Source: Epichloe hybrida (lineage: Eukaryota > Ascomycota > Sordariomycetes > Hypocreales > Clavicipitaceae). Taken from it: 64,000 nt of DNA. The notes below the pieces were generated by a model, which was not told the DNA's origin, made no database searches, and saw nothing but the letters and a program-made list of their open reading frames with translations. Location: NCBI GenBank assembly GCA_019022495.1, contig JAFEKR010000008.1, positions 806,001-870,000 on the forward strand. The letters are read 5' to 3'. Of the stretch, positions 39,459 to 50,554 are shown in pieces (position 1 is the stretch's first letter; each line of letters begins with the position of its first letter). The translations under genes were made by a program, and so were the position numbers.

Positions 39459-40254
39459 AACTTGATCAGTGGATAACTCCTGAAGTGGTGCTACAACCAT
39501 GGTTTGGTTCTTGCGTTCATCGCGTCATGTGGCGAGAGGCCGCCTCTGCAGCATTCCTGGAGGATTAGCCCCATTCAAGGGATGCGAATCCAGACCAGAA
39601 AAGATTTTGAGGATCAATGTTCGAGGAGCACCTGACAACATCAAAGCGCAAATTGCGATGATAGTCTACTATGCTATTTTGTTTGGTAATTTGGGCACAA
39701 GACATGGTTGAAGCAAGGAGAACCCGACCGTGAAGCGTTAGCTCGCAGCTCTTGGTCGGGAAGCTGGTGGCTGTCGTTGGGAAATGAGGTATGAAGTCAT
39801 TTTTTTGTGCCAAGATCCGATCGCAATCGGTGGCACCCGGCTCTTCTTACCCGTGGCGATATTTCCGTACATAACATGTAATTCTGGACGGAGTACAACG
39901 GACTACTCCGTACTTCAGTTGGGATTTGCCTTGACCCCCTGCTGCCGCGCCACAATTGCCACGCGCAGAATCTTATCTTTCCTAATGATCACTGCCAGCA
40001 AACCTGTTCTTCTCCGCAATTGCCAAGTCCATCGCCATGTCCACGTTCACGTTGGAGATGGCAGCAGATGGCCGCCTCGCCGCACCGCTTCAGCCCAGCC
40101 TCTCCTCTCAGCAGCTGCAACTAGTAGTTAGTAATAAGAGCGGAGCACCCTATGGTAGAGCAAGAAGTCACTGGCACAAAGTACACCGGTTATAGACTAA
40201 GCTGAGACAGGCTGCTGCGTGCTGCGTGCTGCAAACTGCAAGCTGCGTGAAAAC

Positions 40255-40289
40255 AGACCAGACCAGACCAGACCAGACCAGACCAGACC
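40255..40289. repeat. (AGACC)n microsatellite, seven units
   Basis: Seven perfect 5-bp AGACC units in intergenic DNA, preceded by a short GCTGCGT repeat near 40,211. Confidence 0.95.
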
Positions 40290-41457
40290 GAATTCAAAAT
40301 GCACAGCACCTCGTATGGGAACCCATGGTTGTCTGCATGTAAGTACACAATCCGCACGAATTACCGAGACGTACGGAGTACTCACTCCATAAGGTCATAC
40401 CCAAAAGCCGTCGCGAAACGGGAAACGCCGTCCATCGAGGACGTCATAATACTGGCGTCAGCCCAGCCCGCCGTCCCCAGCCTCTCGACTTCTCGCTCGA
40501 CTTCTCGAGTACCTTGCACTACGGATTAATAGTGGATAGATGATTCCTTCATACTCCGTACATGTAATCTGCACGAAGCACGTCGACACCTTGCAAGTGC
40601 AAACAAGACAAGACGACGGCATGCACACGAGTATTACGAGCCAGGCCTCCTCCGTTTTCCGTGCCACCACGTAATCCGTATCAATCACCGCAACTCGGTC
40701 CCAAACCGCCCACGTGCAACCGCCATTAGCGAGACCAACCCAACCCCGTCTCAGCGACTGATCAAACAAAGATAGAATTCGAATAGATTCCCCAACGGCC
40801 AACGGCCAGCGTCCCACGGCCCAACGCGCCAACGGGACTTCTCACTTTTTTGTGCCCCATGCATCGTATCGTGTTATTCGTCATTGTTGTTACGTTGGCC
40901 AGGAGCAACCATCGCGCAAAATCAAGCCAAGATCAGAGACCCCGCTTCATGTCTCACCAAAACCAGTTGTCTGTGTCGTACCCTTGAGTCTTGTTGACGT
41001 CCAAAACGTCTTGGACAATCAATCACTGGTCGCCATGTCCCTCCCACCCCACTGTGACATCCGTGTCGTGTGATGGCCGGGATGCAATCATGCATGCCAT
41101 TGCTTCTGCCTGTCCTGCGATGAGAGAGGTGACAACCATCTCTCATGCGATCCGCGGTTGGCTGCATCAAAAGGTCAAACAAACACGTTTCACGCCTCAA
41201 ATTTTGCAAATGTCATCATATTGCTTAAGCAATACGCCGAAATGTACGATATCTAGATACGCGCCATACACGATGATTCATAAAGTCAAAAAAAAAAAAA
41301 AAAGAAACAAAGAAATAAAGAAATAAAGCCATACAACCATGGACAAGGAAACGATACTGTGCGGAACCCAATTGACATGACCCAGACAAGAGTCAACTCA
41401 ACTATACGTGAAAAAACATGGCAAATCTAAGAAAAAAAGAGCACGCTTTCGCTCGAC

Positions 41458-41481
41458 CATGAAAGTCGGTCGGCTTTCATG
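41458..41481. other. Short inverted repeat downstream of RNR1
   Basis: CATGAAAG pairs with CTTTCATG across an 8-nt loop. It lies about 145 bp past the RNR1 stop on the minus strand, so it may be in the 3' UTR. No function is claimed. Confidence 0.4.
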
Positions 41482-41624
41482 CCCCCGCGAATCGTATAAA
41501 GTAAATTTACCCAATGTTTCCCATTCCATGCCTCCATAGGAATTCTTCGTCAACAATCATAATACACTACGTTTTCGTGGCGGATAACTATCCGTCATTT
41601 GTTTTGTGAAGGATCAAGTCTAAT

Positions 41625-44540
41625 TCAGCCACTGCACATGACGCAGGACTCGGGATTCTCGATGCTGCCTGTGAACTTCGGTATTAGTACATGAACAGTT
41701 TCTGGACCGCCGTCAATTATCAATTTGGGCACCTACAAGCAAGAACAGCCTCAGAATAAATGTCCCGCTCGCGCTCGCCGCTGTCTTCATCGCCATCTTC
41801 TGACTGACTGGCGCGCGGCGCACCGGGCTCGGCCAACTCTTCATCCTTGACCTTTTCTGACGGTTCCGTGGGCAGAACTCTGGGGCTATCGCCATCATCG
41901 ACATCGGCCTTCATGATGGCGGTTTTGCTGGGAGGAGCAACGGGTCTTGAAGAGGCGGCAGGCGGAGGTGCGGTGCTGAGTGTGGGGACGCCATTGGAGC
42001 TGACAGACTTGTTGCCCTCTTCGTTCTTCAGGTGAGCAGCTCGAGGTACGGCCGACATGGAAGACATGTAGCTTGTGCCAGCAGGAGCCGTTCTTTTCTT
42101 GGGAACCCTGTCTTTGCTGACAGCAGAGTCGGCAACCAGGAGGGCCTGCTGGTCTACGGTGAACTGGATGGGTGCAGCAGCAGCCTGCGTGCGCAAGTAG
42201 TACATGCCCGTCTTGAGACCCAACTTCCAGCCAGCAAAGTGCATAGAGGTGATCTTGCCCATAGTAGGATCCTTCATGTGAACGTTGAGCGACTGGGACT
42301 GGTCGATAAAGGCACCGCGATCGGCGGCCATCTGGATAACATGACGCTGAGAAATCTCCCAAACGGTCTTGTAGAGAGCCTTGATGTCGGCGGGGATATT
42401 GGGGATGTTCTGAATGGAACCGTTCTCGGCAATGATGCGGTTCTTCATGGCATCCGACCAGAGACCCATATCGACGAGATCCTTGAGGAGCCAGGGGTTG
42501 ACGACCTGGAATTCACCAGCCAAGACACGGCGCTGGTAAATGTTGGACGTGTATGGCTCAAAGCACTCATTGTTACCCAGAATTTGCGAGGTGGAGGCGG
42601 TGGGCATGGGAGCGAGCAGCAACGAGTTGCGAATACCGTGCTCCTTGATCTGCTTCTTCAGATTGTCCCACTCCCACAACTCAGAAGGCTTGACATTCCA
42701 CATGTCAAACTGAAGAATACCTTCCGAGGCGGGAGAGCCCTTGAAGGTAGAGTAGGGGCCTTGCTCTTTGGCCAGCTCAAGAGAGGCTGTCAGGGCAGCG
42801 TGGTAGATGGTCTCGAAGATCTGCTTGTTGAGCTCACGGGCCTCGGGAGACTCGAAGGGCATGCGCAGAGCAAGAAAAGCGTCGGCAAGACCCTGAACAC
42901 CAACACCGATGGGTCGATGTCGCATGTTGCTGTTGCGAGCCTCCTCAATGGGGTAATGGTTGACATCAATGATCTTGTTGAGGTTACGGACGACCACTTG
43001 AGTGACCTCGTGGAGCTTCTGGAAGTCGTAGCGGCCTGCTTTGTAGTCGACAAAGGCAGGAAGAGCAAGAGAGGCCAAGTTGCACACAGCAACCTCATCA
43101 GGGGCACAGTATTCAATGATCTCCGTGCACAGGTTGGAGCTGCGAATGGTTCCCAGGTTCTTCTGGTTGCTCTTTCTGTTGCAGGCATCCTTGTACAGCA
43201 TAAAGGGGTTGCCCGTTTCTGTCTGGGACTCGAGGATGGAGTACCAGAGCTTCTGGGCACGAATAGTCTTGCGGCCACGGCCCTCACGCTCATACTTCTC
43301 GTAGAGAGCCTCAAACTCGTCGCCATAGCAATCAGCCAGGCCGGGGCACTCGTTGGGACACATGAGGGTCCAATCCCCGTTCTTTTCGACGCGCTTCATG
43401 AAGAGATCTGGGATCCACAAAGCAAGGAAGAGGTCGCGAGCACGGTTTTCTTCCTTGCCGTGGTTCTTTCGCAAATCAAGAAAGTCAAACACATCTGCGT
43501 GCCAAGGCTCGAGATAGATGGCAAATGCACCAGGTCGCTTGTTGCCGCCCTGGTCAACGTATCTGGCAGTGTTGTTGAAGACACGAAGCATGGGAATGAT
43601 GCCGTTGGATGTGCCGTTGGTGCCGGCAATATAAGAGCCGGTAGCACGGATGCGGTGGACGTTCAAGCCGATACCACCAGCCATCTTGGAGATCATGGCA
43701 CAGGTCTTGAGAGTGTCGTAGATACCGTCAATGCTGTCGTCCTTCATGTCGACTAGGAAACAAGAAGACAGCTGACATTGGGGGGTACCGGCGTTGAAGA
43801 GTGTAGGTGAGGCGTGGGTGAAGAGCTTGCTGGACATGAGGTGGTAGGTTTCCAAAACGCGCTCAATGTTGTCTCCCCAAATACCGACCGCAACGCGCAT
43901 AATCATGTGCTGAGGTCGCTCGACGATCTTGCCGTTGAGTTTGAGAAGATATGATCTCTCCAGAGTCTTGAAGCCAAAGTATTGATAGTTGAAGTCTCTG
44001 TCGTAGACAATGGCGGAGTCAAGCTCCTCCTTGTGTTTCATGACGCACTCGTATGTCTGTTTCGAGATCATTGGCGAGGCACGCTCATTCTTGGGGTTGA
44101 CATAGTGGTAGAGATCACTGACAACAGCCGACCACTGCTTTTTAGTCTGCTTGTGCAAATTGGAAACAGCGATGCGGGCCGCAAGAATAGCATAATCGGG
44201 ATGGGTGACGGTCATATACGCAGCGGTTTCAGCGGCCTAATAGGTAGCGGCGACGATAGATTAGCCTTTTTTTTTTCGAATTTGATTGTCGAAATGAGCT
44301 GCTTACCAGATCGTCTAGCTGCGCTGTAGTGACACCACCATATACACCCGAGATGACCTTCTGGGTAATGGCTACAGGGTCAACATGGTCGACATCCAAG
44401 CCGTAACACAGCCTGGAGACACGAGCAGTTATCTTGTCGAATTGAACACGCTCTTGGCGACCATCTGAAGAGTTGTTAGCTGGCTGGAAAGAGTATCGAA
44501 CCGAGCACGAGAAAAGCTCACCTCGCTTTCTGACAAACAT
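41625..44540 (-). CDS. RNR1: Ribonucleotide reductase large subunit, 906 aa, 4 exons
   Basis: Exons are 44,522-44,540, 44,307-44,464, 41,737-44,236 and 41,625-41,668; introns (57, 70 and 68 nt) are GT..AG and restore one frame. The class Ia large subunit reduces ribonucleoside diphosphates to deoxy forms with the small radical subunit in the cytosol. The N-terminus (MFVRKRDGRQE) is the ATP cone that reads ATP/dATP. Catalytic residues by my count are Cys218 (in QLSSCFL), Cys429 and Glu431 (in NLCTEI) and Cys444. The last exon of 44 nt supplies the swinging tail CVMCSG, whose CxxC (901/904) re-reduces the active site. Missing this exon would give a false end CRCPN. A Ser/Pro/Glu-rich linker of about 110 residues precedes the tail. 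Length is normal for fungi. Confidence 0.98.
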
Positions 44541-44793
44541 TGTGACGACGCGGCCCCAACCGGCGAAGGGCAGCTATGTGAAATATACGAAGATATGCTC
44601 TGCAAGTGTCTACCAGAGCACAGGCAGATGGCACAAGGCAATAAATTGAGCGAAGAAAAAGCTTTGGATGTATGTCGAGAAGAACGAATTCGTCGACAAG
44701 TCACTGGTGGTATGTGTAGAGTCGAAGAAAGAGAAGCGTGGAGTCGATGGACATGGAAAAGCCTTCTTAAGTGCGGCGCGTGTTTTGCAGGGA

Positions 44794-44799
44794 ACGCGT
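44794..44799. promoter_or_regulatory. MCB-like site ACGCGT upstream of RNR1
   Basis: A palindromic ACGCGT lies about 255 bp upstream of the RNR1 ATG. In budding and fission yeast MBF binds ACGCGT and drives G1/S transcription of ribonucleotide reductase and other replication genes. A single 6-mer can occur by chance, so regulation here is an inference from position and known biology. Confidence 0.4.
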
Positions 44800-45229
44800 T
44801 CTACGAGTTGCTAGTGCGACAACAAGGCCCCAGCAAAACCGTGAAATCCATTAAACACGGGCCCCACCCAGACTTTGATCGGCTCGGCAAGACAAGGGCA
44901 GCCAAGATGTCTGTGCCAATCAGCACGTTGGCTTCGATCCCTCCGGATTGTCCTAATGGCTTTTTGGGGCGAACAAAAACCCAAAAAAAAAAAACCCCGT
45001 GATACTGATGGAATCGTTGTAACTCAGGATTCCAGCGAGCAGTTTCGCAATCGGTCGGAGGAGCGGTTCTTCGGCTCGGGCGTTGACGACTGTATTCTTA
45101 TAGTGCCAGTTCATTATGCGCGGGGCACCGTGCATGTTGTGCTCATCCACGGCGCGGAATCACGTGAGGCTCATGCATTACTAATGGATTACTGACATTG
45201 TTCCTACTCCGTATTAAATAAGCAGCTAT

Positions 45230-45247
45230 TACGGAGTATACTCCGTA
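45230..45247. repeat. Perfect 18-bp palindrome TACGGAGTA/TACTCCGTA
   Basis: Two head-to-head copies of the dispersed 9-mer TACGGAGTA form an uninterrupted palindrome between RNR1 and the TatD gene. A third copy of the motif lies 17 bp to the left. Confidence 0.95.
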
Positions 45248-45556
45248 TGATCAGGTTGATTGCTCAGCGCGTGACTCGTCTTGCTCGGTAGCTTCCAGGC
45301 ACTCTCACTCGTTACTTTTGGTGAGACAGTCGTGACCCCTGTACATGGGCGTTTTGGCAGTAGACATCCAATGAGAAAGTTTGGCGACCAGGAAGTGAGA
45401 AGCAACAGCCCGCCGATGACTCAACCAATGCCCTTCGGTTCATGAAATTACTTGGAAAGAGGGCATAATTTCCTTTCAATGACAAGGAGGTGTCTTCAGC
45501 ACAGCTTACGTTCTTCCAAAATCCGTCTCATACGTCCCCTGATACACACATCAACC

Positions 45557-46888
45557 ATGGCAACACGGCCTACGTACACCCCGAGATATGTCGATGTAGG
45601 TTTTCCGAGAAACCATGTCTCGTTATTCTAATAAGAGACACTCGACTCGTACCTTCTTGCTGAGCCCTGGCTGATATGTTTTCGAGTGTACCAGATTGGT
45701 ATCAATCTCTCAGATCCCATCTTCAGAGGCCGCTATCACGGCCACCAAAAACATCCAGATGATCTAGCAGGTGTCGTTGACCGTGCTCAACAAGTCGGTT
45801 GCACCAAGCTCATCATCACAGGCTCGGATTTAAAAAGCTCCGTTGACGCCCTTAAACTCAGTGAAGAGTATCGTATGCGCCCCCCCAACGCTTCACACGG
45901 CATTTTCACTTAAACTCCTAATTCATCTGTTGACACTACCCGTGTAGCCGGAACATGCTATGCCACCGTGGGCATTCATCCCTGCAGCAGCGCCATCTTC
46001 GGCGCCGCAGACATCCAGAAGAAGAGCACTCAGCACACAACCCCTTGTGAAGCTGATCCCTACGCACCCATGTCAGAAGACCATCTGCCCGATCCGCAAC
46101 GATCAGCAAGCGCCATCTTGGAACTAACTTCGCTCGTGGCCGGGGCACGATCCGCAGGCGCCCCTCACATGGTTGCCATGGGCGAGTTCGGCCTCGACTA
46201 CGACCGCCTGAACTACTGCAACAAGGTCCTTCAGAAGCACTCGTTTGAAGCGCAGCTCAGAGTGGCCGCGTCGCTGCAACCACAATTGCCACTGTTCTTG
46301 CACTCGAGAGCAGCCCACGCCGACTTTGTAAGCTTGCTCAAGGGCGCGTTCGGGAACGTCTTGGAGAGGCTGGCAAGGGGTGGCGTCGTGCACAGTTTCA
46401 CGGGCACGCTAGAGGAGATGAAGGAGTTGATGGATCTGGGGCTCTATATTGGCATCAACGGATGCAGTTTCAAGACGGCTGAGAACTGCAACGTCGTCAA
46501 GGCTGTCCGTTTAGACAGACTCATGATTGAGACGGACGGGCCGTGGTGTGAGGTTCGTCCCAGCCACGAAGGATACAAGTACTTGATTGAGAGGAGGACC
46601 GAGCAGGAAACTGCGCAGAACGGCGCTGCTCCAGAGTCAGCAGCGCCGGCGGCAGGACCCGCCAGGAAGAAGAATCAAAAGAAGGAGCCTCAAGTTCCAG
46701 ACCGCTTCAAGGTGGTCAAGAAGGAAAAATGGGAGGAGGGCGCCATGGTCAAGGGGAGAAATGAACCGTGTAATATCGAGCGCGTGGCCAAGATCGTGGC
46801 CAAGATCAAGGGTGTGAGCGTGGAGGATGTTTGTGAAGCTGCATGGAGAAATTCCGTTCATGTATTTGACCTAGAGGAGAGGATATAG
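45557..46888 (+). CDS. TatD-family metal-dependent DNase (TATDN1 type), 385 aa, 3 exons
   Basis: Exons are 45,557-45,595, 45,695-45,872 and 45,948-46,888; introns of 99 and 75 nt are in frame. The start is ATG 45,557 in good context (CAACCATGG). Recognised motifs are: VDIGINLSDP at the N-terminus (the form found in TatD/TATDN1 instead of HxH), GIHPCS, the metal-site Glu in AMGEFGLDYDR, HSRAAH, VVHSFTGT and IETDGPW. The fold is a TIM-barrel amidohydrolase. Family members are 3'-5' exonucleases/DNases linked to DNA repair and apoptotic DNA breakdown (yeast YBL055C). An Ala/Pro/Lys-rich insert of about 40 residues (QNGAAPESAAPAAG...) precedes the last helix part and is longer than in the bacterial enzymes. 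It is divergent from RNR1 and convergent with chl4. Confidence 0.95.
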
Positions 46889-46920
46889 ACATAGACGTAG
46901 ATGTAGATGTAGATGTAGAT
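46889..46920. repeat. (GTAGAT)n hexamer run
   Basis: About five units of GTAGAT/GTAGAC-like hexamers, starting directly at the TatD stop codon in its 3' UTR. Confidence 0.85.
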
Positions 46921-47069
46921 TAAAAGATTAGACCGTTGCTCGCCATGCCACTTGTTGCATCAAAAAGGGGGGGTATCGACCTTGAGTAAAAAGGAGAACA
47001 AAAGAACAACCTCATGCCGCCCACCAGCCCAGAAGAGAACCCCAACACCCAAATCAGTAAACATGGAAA

Positions 47070-48614
47070 TCATAACCCTGAGCCCTTGTGCCCTCGTATC
47101 AGTCCATGCCGAACGGCACCAGTCGTTACACCGTCCTCCCCCGTCATCCACCCTGGCATGCGCTCGCCATCCACGATGCCAGCCTCGACGAGCTGCCGTA
47201 TCCCAGCAAACACATGCGGTCCTTGAAAGTTGATCCGTATGAGAGGCGACCACCGTGACGAATCTTGGCCGTCCTCGTCCTCATCCTCGTCTCCTCTATC
47301 GCCCAATGCTTGTCGCAACGCTGCGTCAACCTTGCTCTTCCGCCGGTCCGTCCGCCTGTTGGCCCGGTCATCCTCACCTTCGGAGTCCTGCAAAAAGACA
47401 CCATCTATCGCAGGGTAGGGGTCCTGCATGATGATTTCCAACTTTTCAATCCCTTTGCCATCCGTGACGATGGCTGAATCCCCGAATCGAGCTTTGGCAA
47501 CCGTCTTTGCGCGTTTCGCCGCCCGTTGATGCTGTGTCAGGGGCCGTTGGCGTTTTTGGCCACCGCCGGCGAGAGATGATTCCCTCGACAAGGGAGGCGT
47601 AGGAAGAACCGAGTCCAGAGGAGACCTCTTGTCTTTCTCATTGGCATAGATGCTCCACCCACCACCAGCAGCGTTGCTGCGTCCTGATCCACTCTTGTCT
47701 AGTATCGCCTCCAAGTTTCTGCTCACAAGACTCGTGGGCTTGAGCGTATACCGCTCGCGAGGTCTGGAGAGGGCTTGCGGCACGCCGTTCGCAATCAGAC
47801 TGTGTAGACTTTTCGATTCACCGTGGCTTATGGGGCCAGTGGCCTGCGCCCTTGTGATGTACAGAGCTGGCGATCCGTTGGGAAAGGCAAGATATATGGT
47901 GCGCGATGAACTGAAGTTTGTCGTGTTCCCACTGGCATTTAGACCGGAGAGGGCCAATTCGGTATTGTACGGGGACTCAATGGCGAAGATGCGCAGTAAT
48001 AACAAGGGGAATTTCTTGGGTCGAGAAAAGTGGTAATGCGCTTTGATGTCGGGCAGGACCTGCTCCTGCAGGCTCTGCAAGAAGGTTGAGGGATGGAATC
48101 GCGGCAAGTTGAGACTCTTTTCATCGACCTTTACCACGTCGTCTTGCGCGTTCTTATCTGGGAGAATCAGCGGTTGTATTCTGTACGCTGTCCATTTTTG
48201 CGATGTAGGATGCTCGTCAAGATACGTAAAGTCAATCATGGCAAGTTGATAGAGTGTTAGGCCGTGGCGCCAATCGCCTTCCAGTATGCGGCTGACTACA
48301 TCGCGGCGAGAGCCCTTTTGTTCTTGTAAGTCTGTGTAGAGTTCGCGAAGTTCCTCGATGGATTTGCAGGGCGGATAGAGGTCCGTCGATTCATCTGGTA
48401 TGTTGTTGTCGTTGTTGCCGTCGTCGTCCGCCCTCGGGGGGGACAAATAGGGCGCTGTGAATGCCAGAGATTGCCCGTCAAGCCAGTCGAGGGCGAGGAG
48501 TATGAGGGCCTCGCGCGATAGACGACTGATGGTTTTGACGACGGCTGTGTTGGAGGATTCGACGCGAAGGGATGACGGAAGTCGGGATTTGGTGGCGATG
48601 GAGAGGCGGGACAT
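47070..48614 (-). CDS. chl4: Kinetochore protein Chl4/CENP-N homologue, 514 aa
   Basis: A single exon from ATG 48,614 (GCGACATGTC context on the minus strand) to the stop at 47,070. The N-terminal part LSREALILLALDWLDG, the YPPCKSIEELRELYTDLQ segment and ILEGDWRHGLTLYQLAMIDF are the signature of the CENP-N/Chl4 (S. pombe Mis15) family as I know it. The protein belongs to the inner kinetochore CCAN, pairs with Iml3/CENP-L and contacts CENP-A nucleosomes. The C-terminus (VFAGIRQLVEAGIVDGERMP..) also matches fungal members. The middle, about residues 330-430, is low-complexity, basic and acidic. It overlaps nothing and is convergent with the TatD gene (181 bp apart). Confidence 0.9.
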   Translation of the reverse strand: MSRLSIATKSRLPSSLRVESSNTAVVKTISRLSREALILLALDWLDGQSLAFTAPYLSPPRADDDGNNDNNIPDESTDLYPPCKSIEELRELYTDLQEQKGSRRDVVSRILEGDWRHGLTLYQLAMIDFTYLDEHPTSQKWTAYRIQPLILPDKNAQDDVVKVDEKSLNLPRFHPSTFLQSLQEQVLPDIKAHYHFSRPKKFPLLLLRIFAIESPYNTELALSGLNASGNTTNFSSSRTIYLAFPNGSPALYITRAQATGPISHGESKSLHSLIANGVPQALSRPRERYTLKPTSLVSRNLEAILDKSGSGRSNAAGGGWSIYANEKDKRSPLDSVLPTPPLSRESSLAGGGQKRQRPLTQHQRAAKRAKTVAKARFGDSAIVTDGKGIEKLEIIMQDPYPAIDGVFLQDSEGEDDRANRRTDRRKSKVDAALRQALGDRGDEDEDEDGQDSSRWSPLIRINFQGPHVFAGIRQLVEAGIVDGERMPGWMTGEDGVTTGAVRHGLIRGHKGSGL

Positions 48615-50554
48615 GGCGACATGGATGGTGATTATGGCAGAGCGAGGTGGGGGCCAAAGAGCACGCGACGCAGTAGATTAGTTCAAGAAGGATGCATTAG
48701 ACAAATGGACTGGAGTCATGGTACAGATCACAGATCAATCAAGAGATCAACTTGTTTCTGTCGTGAAAGCGATGGACTGGTCACTGGAAGCAGGTGAGGT
48801 GTTGAAGACGCCAAGTTGATGCCCCACCAAACAACACAGGGGAGGCGCGGTTCCATGCAACAGCGCATTTACTGCATTTATTATTACCCTTGAGAGGGTG
48901 AGAGGGTGTTTACAGAGGGACCAGGGCGTACATGGAAGCCAGCCAGCCGCCACACTCGGACGGCCAAATTTCCGGATCCCCAGCGCATATTATTTATTAC
49001 ACGGCTTCCGCAGAAGACGGGTTCGAGAGGTCCGCCTTGTTGGTTGAACAAGTGATTTGAGGATTTGATACACCGTCGGAGGGCGTGCCCGAACGCGACA
49101 CCGACACGCGTTTGAACCTCCTCGACACATGCGTGATAAGTTTCGAGTCCGCCCTTTTCCTTGGCCTCGCAGTCTAGAATCGGGCCTCTTTTTGCCGATG
49201 CAGTTAAAGATGGGAGCGTTTAATAATCTGCAGCATGCCCTCTGGCATAACGAGCATCCCCCTCTGTGGCTTGCGTGCAGCGTGTGTGAGCACTGAGCGC
49301 CCAATGTCAATTCCCTGGCCACAAAGGGATGCTCGTTACGCCAGAGGGGAAGCATGCTGCATAAACGCTCCTCAACGTTGCCAACGGGGAATTGCAGTTG
49401 GTTCCGTGTCTCATCTGTCGTGATCTCTGCAGGTCACCATTGGAGCATTCATTGGCACGTGTGTGTGCGCTTTAAGTTATCCGGCTCATCTTGCGGGGAG
49501 CAACCATGAGCATCCAGGGTCTGCTGCTGCAGACAAGGGCCCAACAACCACGATTCGCGAGTCGAAGAACCCGCGGCCGTGGACGGGGGATTCGGTAATT
49601 AAAGATGGTTTAGTCCGATGCTGGGCAATTGTCGATTGATTTTCTCTTTTGCTTTTTTTGTTTTTATAGGAAGAGCCTTTGAGCTGTGTAGCGGCAATCA
49701 TGTGATTGAGGGCAGCGCCGACTCGACGTGAGCATAAATTCCCGTGCATCGACCGATCCAAGTCGTCATGTCCTGTGATGCCCCGAACTTGCTCGGGCGT
49801 CGATACGATTCAATAATAACCCCTCTCAGTCCCCATTTCTTGAGTCGGGCCGTGTACTATTTAGTCTGTGCGTGAACAGCATTAATAATGGTTGGGTGCG
49901 GTAATGGAAATTTGCAAAGATAAGGCCGCTCAGCTCGCGGCTGTGATTGGTCATGGCTGGAAGGTGTGGAGGCCAAGACGTCCTCCATGATTGCTAATCA
50001 CTCACATGCCTCACATGCCTGCGTGGACTTTCCCGGAGTGTATTCAACACTTGGGTCAGCCATTTGGCCCCACCCAGGTCCCCTCCCGACCAGTCAGAGC
50101 CTGGTCATGATCGCTGTGCGCGGAGACCCTTCCACCAGCCCCTCGGTTGGTTTTCGGGGCAAGCGCTATTATTTTGCGCGCAAAACCCGCAACGACTCAT
50201 CGATACATAATCAATCCGGGTCCGGGAATCTGCCTCCGCCCAAACTGCAACCGTCATCACCATCACGAACCTGATCTCGTCGCCTGTCCCTCACCGCGCG
50301 ACAAGTCAGTGACATCTGCACACTATAACGACATCGACTCGAAATCAATCTCATATTTTGACCTCCGCAGACGCCTGACATTGCTCAGGCTCTCCTCCCA
50401 CAGGCCTCGGAATCCGACATCCTGTTGCCACCTTACGGGCGCGGCATCGATATTCAAAGAACAGACGGGTGGGAAAATCGCTTGGATTCCATCACGCAAG
50501 AGGAGTCACTTTTTTTGTATTTCGGCTCGCCGACCTGCCAACCATCACGCCATA
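48615..50554. other. Intergenic region between divergent chl4 and bZIP genes
   Basis: 1.9 kb with no supported gene. It contains a hairpin element (49,213-49,371) and, just before the bZIP start, probable leader sequence with short open frames. Open frames of about 120 codons are not convincing. Confidence 0.6.
49213..49371. mobile_element. Imperfect inverted-repeat (MITE-like) element
   Basis: Arms of about 47 bp pair with few mismatches: GGAGCGTTTA..CGAGCATCCC at 49,213-49,260 against GGGATGCTCG..AAACGCTCC at 49,326-49,371. The inner TGTGGC/GCCACA also pairs. The loop is about 60 nt. It is unlike the 26,242 hairpin in sequence. No clear duplication flanks it, so it could be a MITE or a stand-alone cruciform-forming repeat. 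Confidence 0.65.

Larger units (their letters stand above)
37844..41624. other. Intergenic region, 3.8 kb, rich in simple repeats
   Basis: No supported gene between the CFEM start and the RNR1 stop. Open frames up to 186 codons run through low-complexity DNA. Listed separately are simple repeats at 38,291, 39,245, 39,401 and 40,255. A GAAT run lies at about 38,788-38,808 and an A-rich AAATAAAG stretch at about 41,287-41,328. TACGGAGTA-type motifs occur at 39,904, 40,371 and 40,552. A short hairpin (CATGAAAG..CTTTCATG, 41,458-41,481) lies about 145 bp beyond the RNR1 stop, in its probable 3' UTR. Confidence 0.6.
44541..45556. other. Shared divergent promoter region of RNR1 and the TatD gene
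   Basis: About 1 kb between divergent start codons. It contains an ACGCGT site (44,794-44,799), a perfect 18-bp palindrome (45,230-45,247) and an additional TACTCCGTA at 45,205-45,213. No convincing open frame. A transcription start cannot be placed from sequence. Confidence 0.6.

Noticed and set aside
42032..43756. 574-codon open frame antisense to RNR1
   Set aside because: It lies wholly inside the strongly conserved RNR1 coding exon. Codon bias of the sense gene keeps this antisense frame open; the translation is low-complexity V/L/G/D-rich with no recognisable domain.
50147..50554. In-frame upstream extension of the bZIP protein
   Set aside because: The residues before Met at 50,555 are Arg/His/Pro/Ser-rich without family resemblance, and the ATG at 50,555 begins a sequence typical of an acidic bZIP N-terminus.
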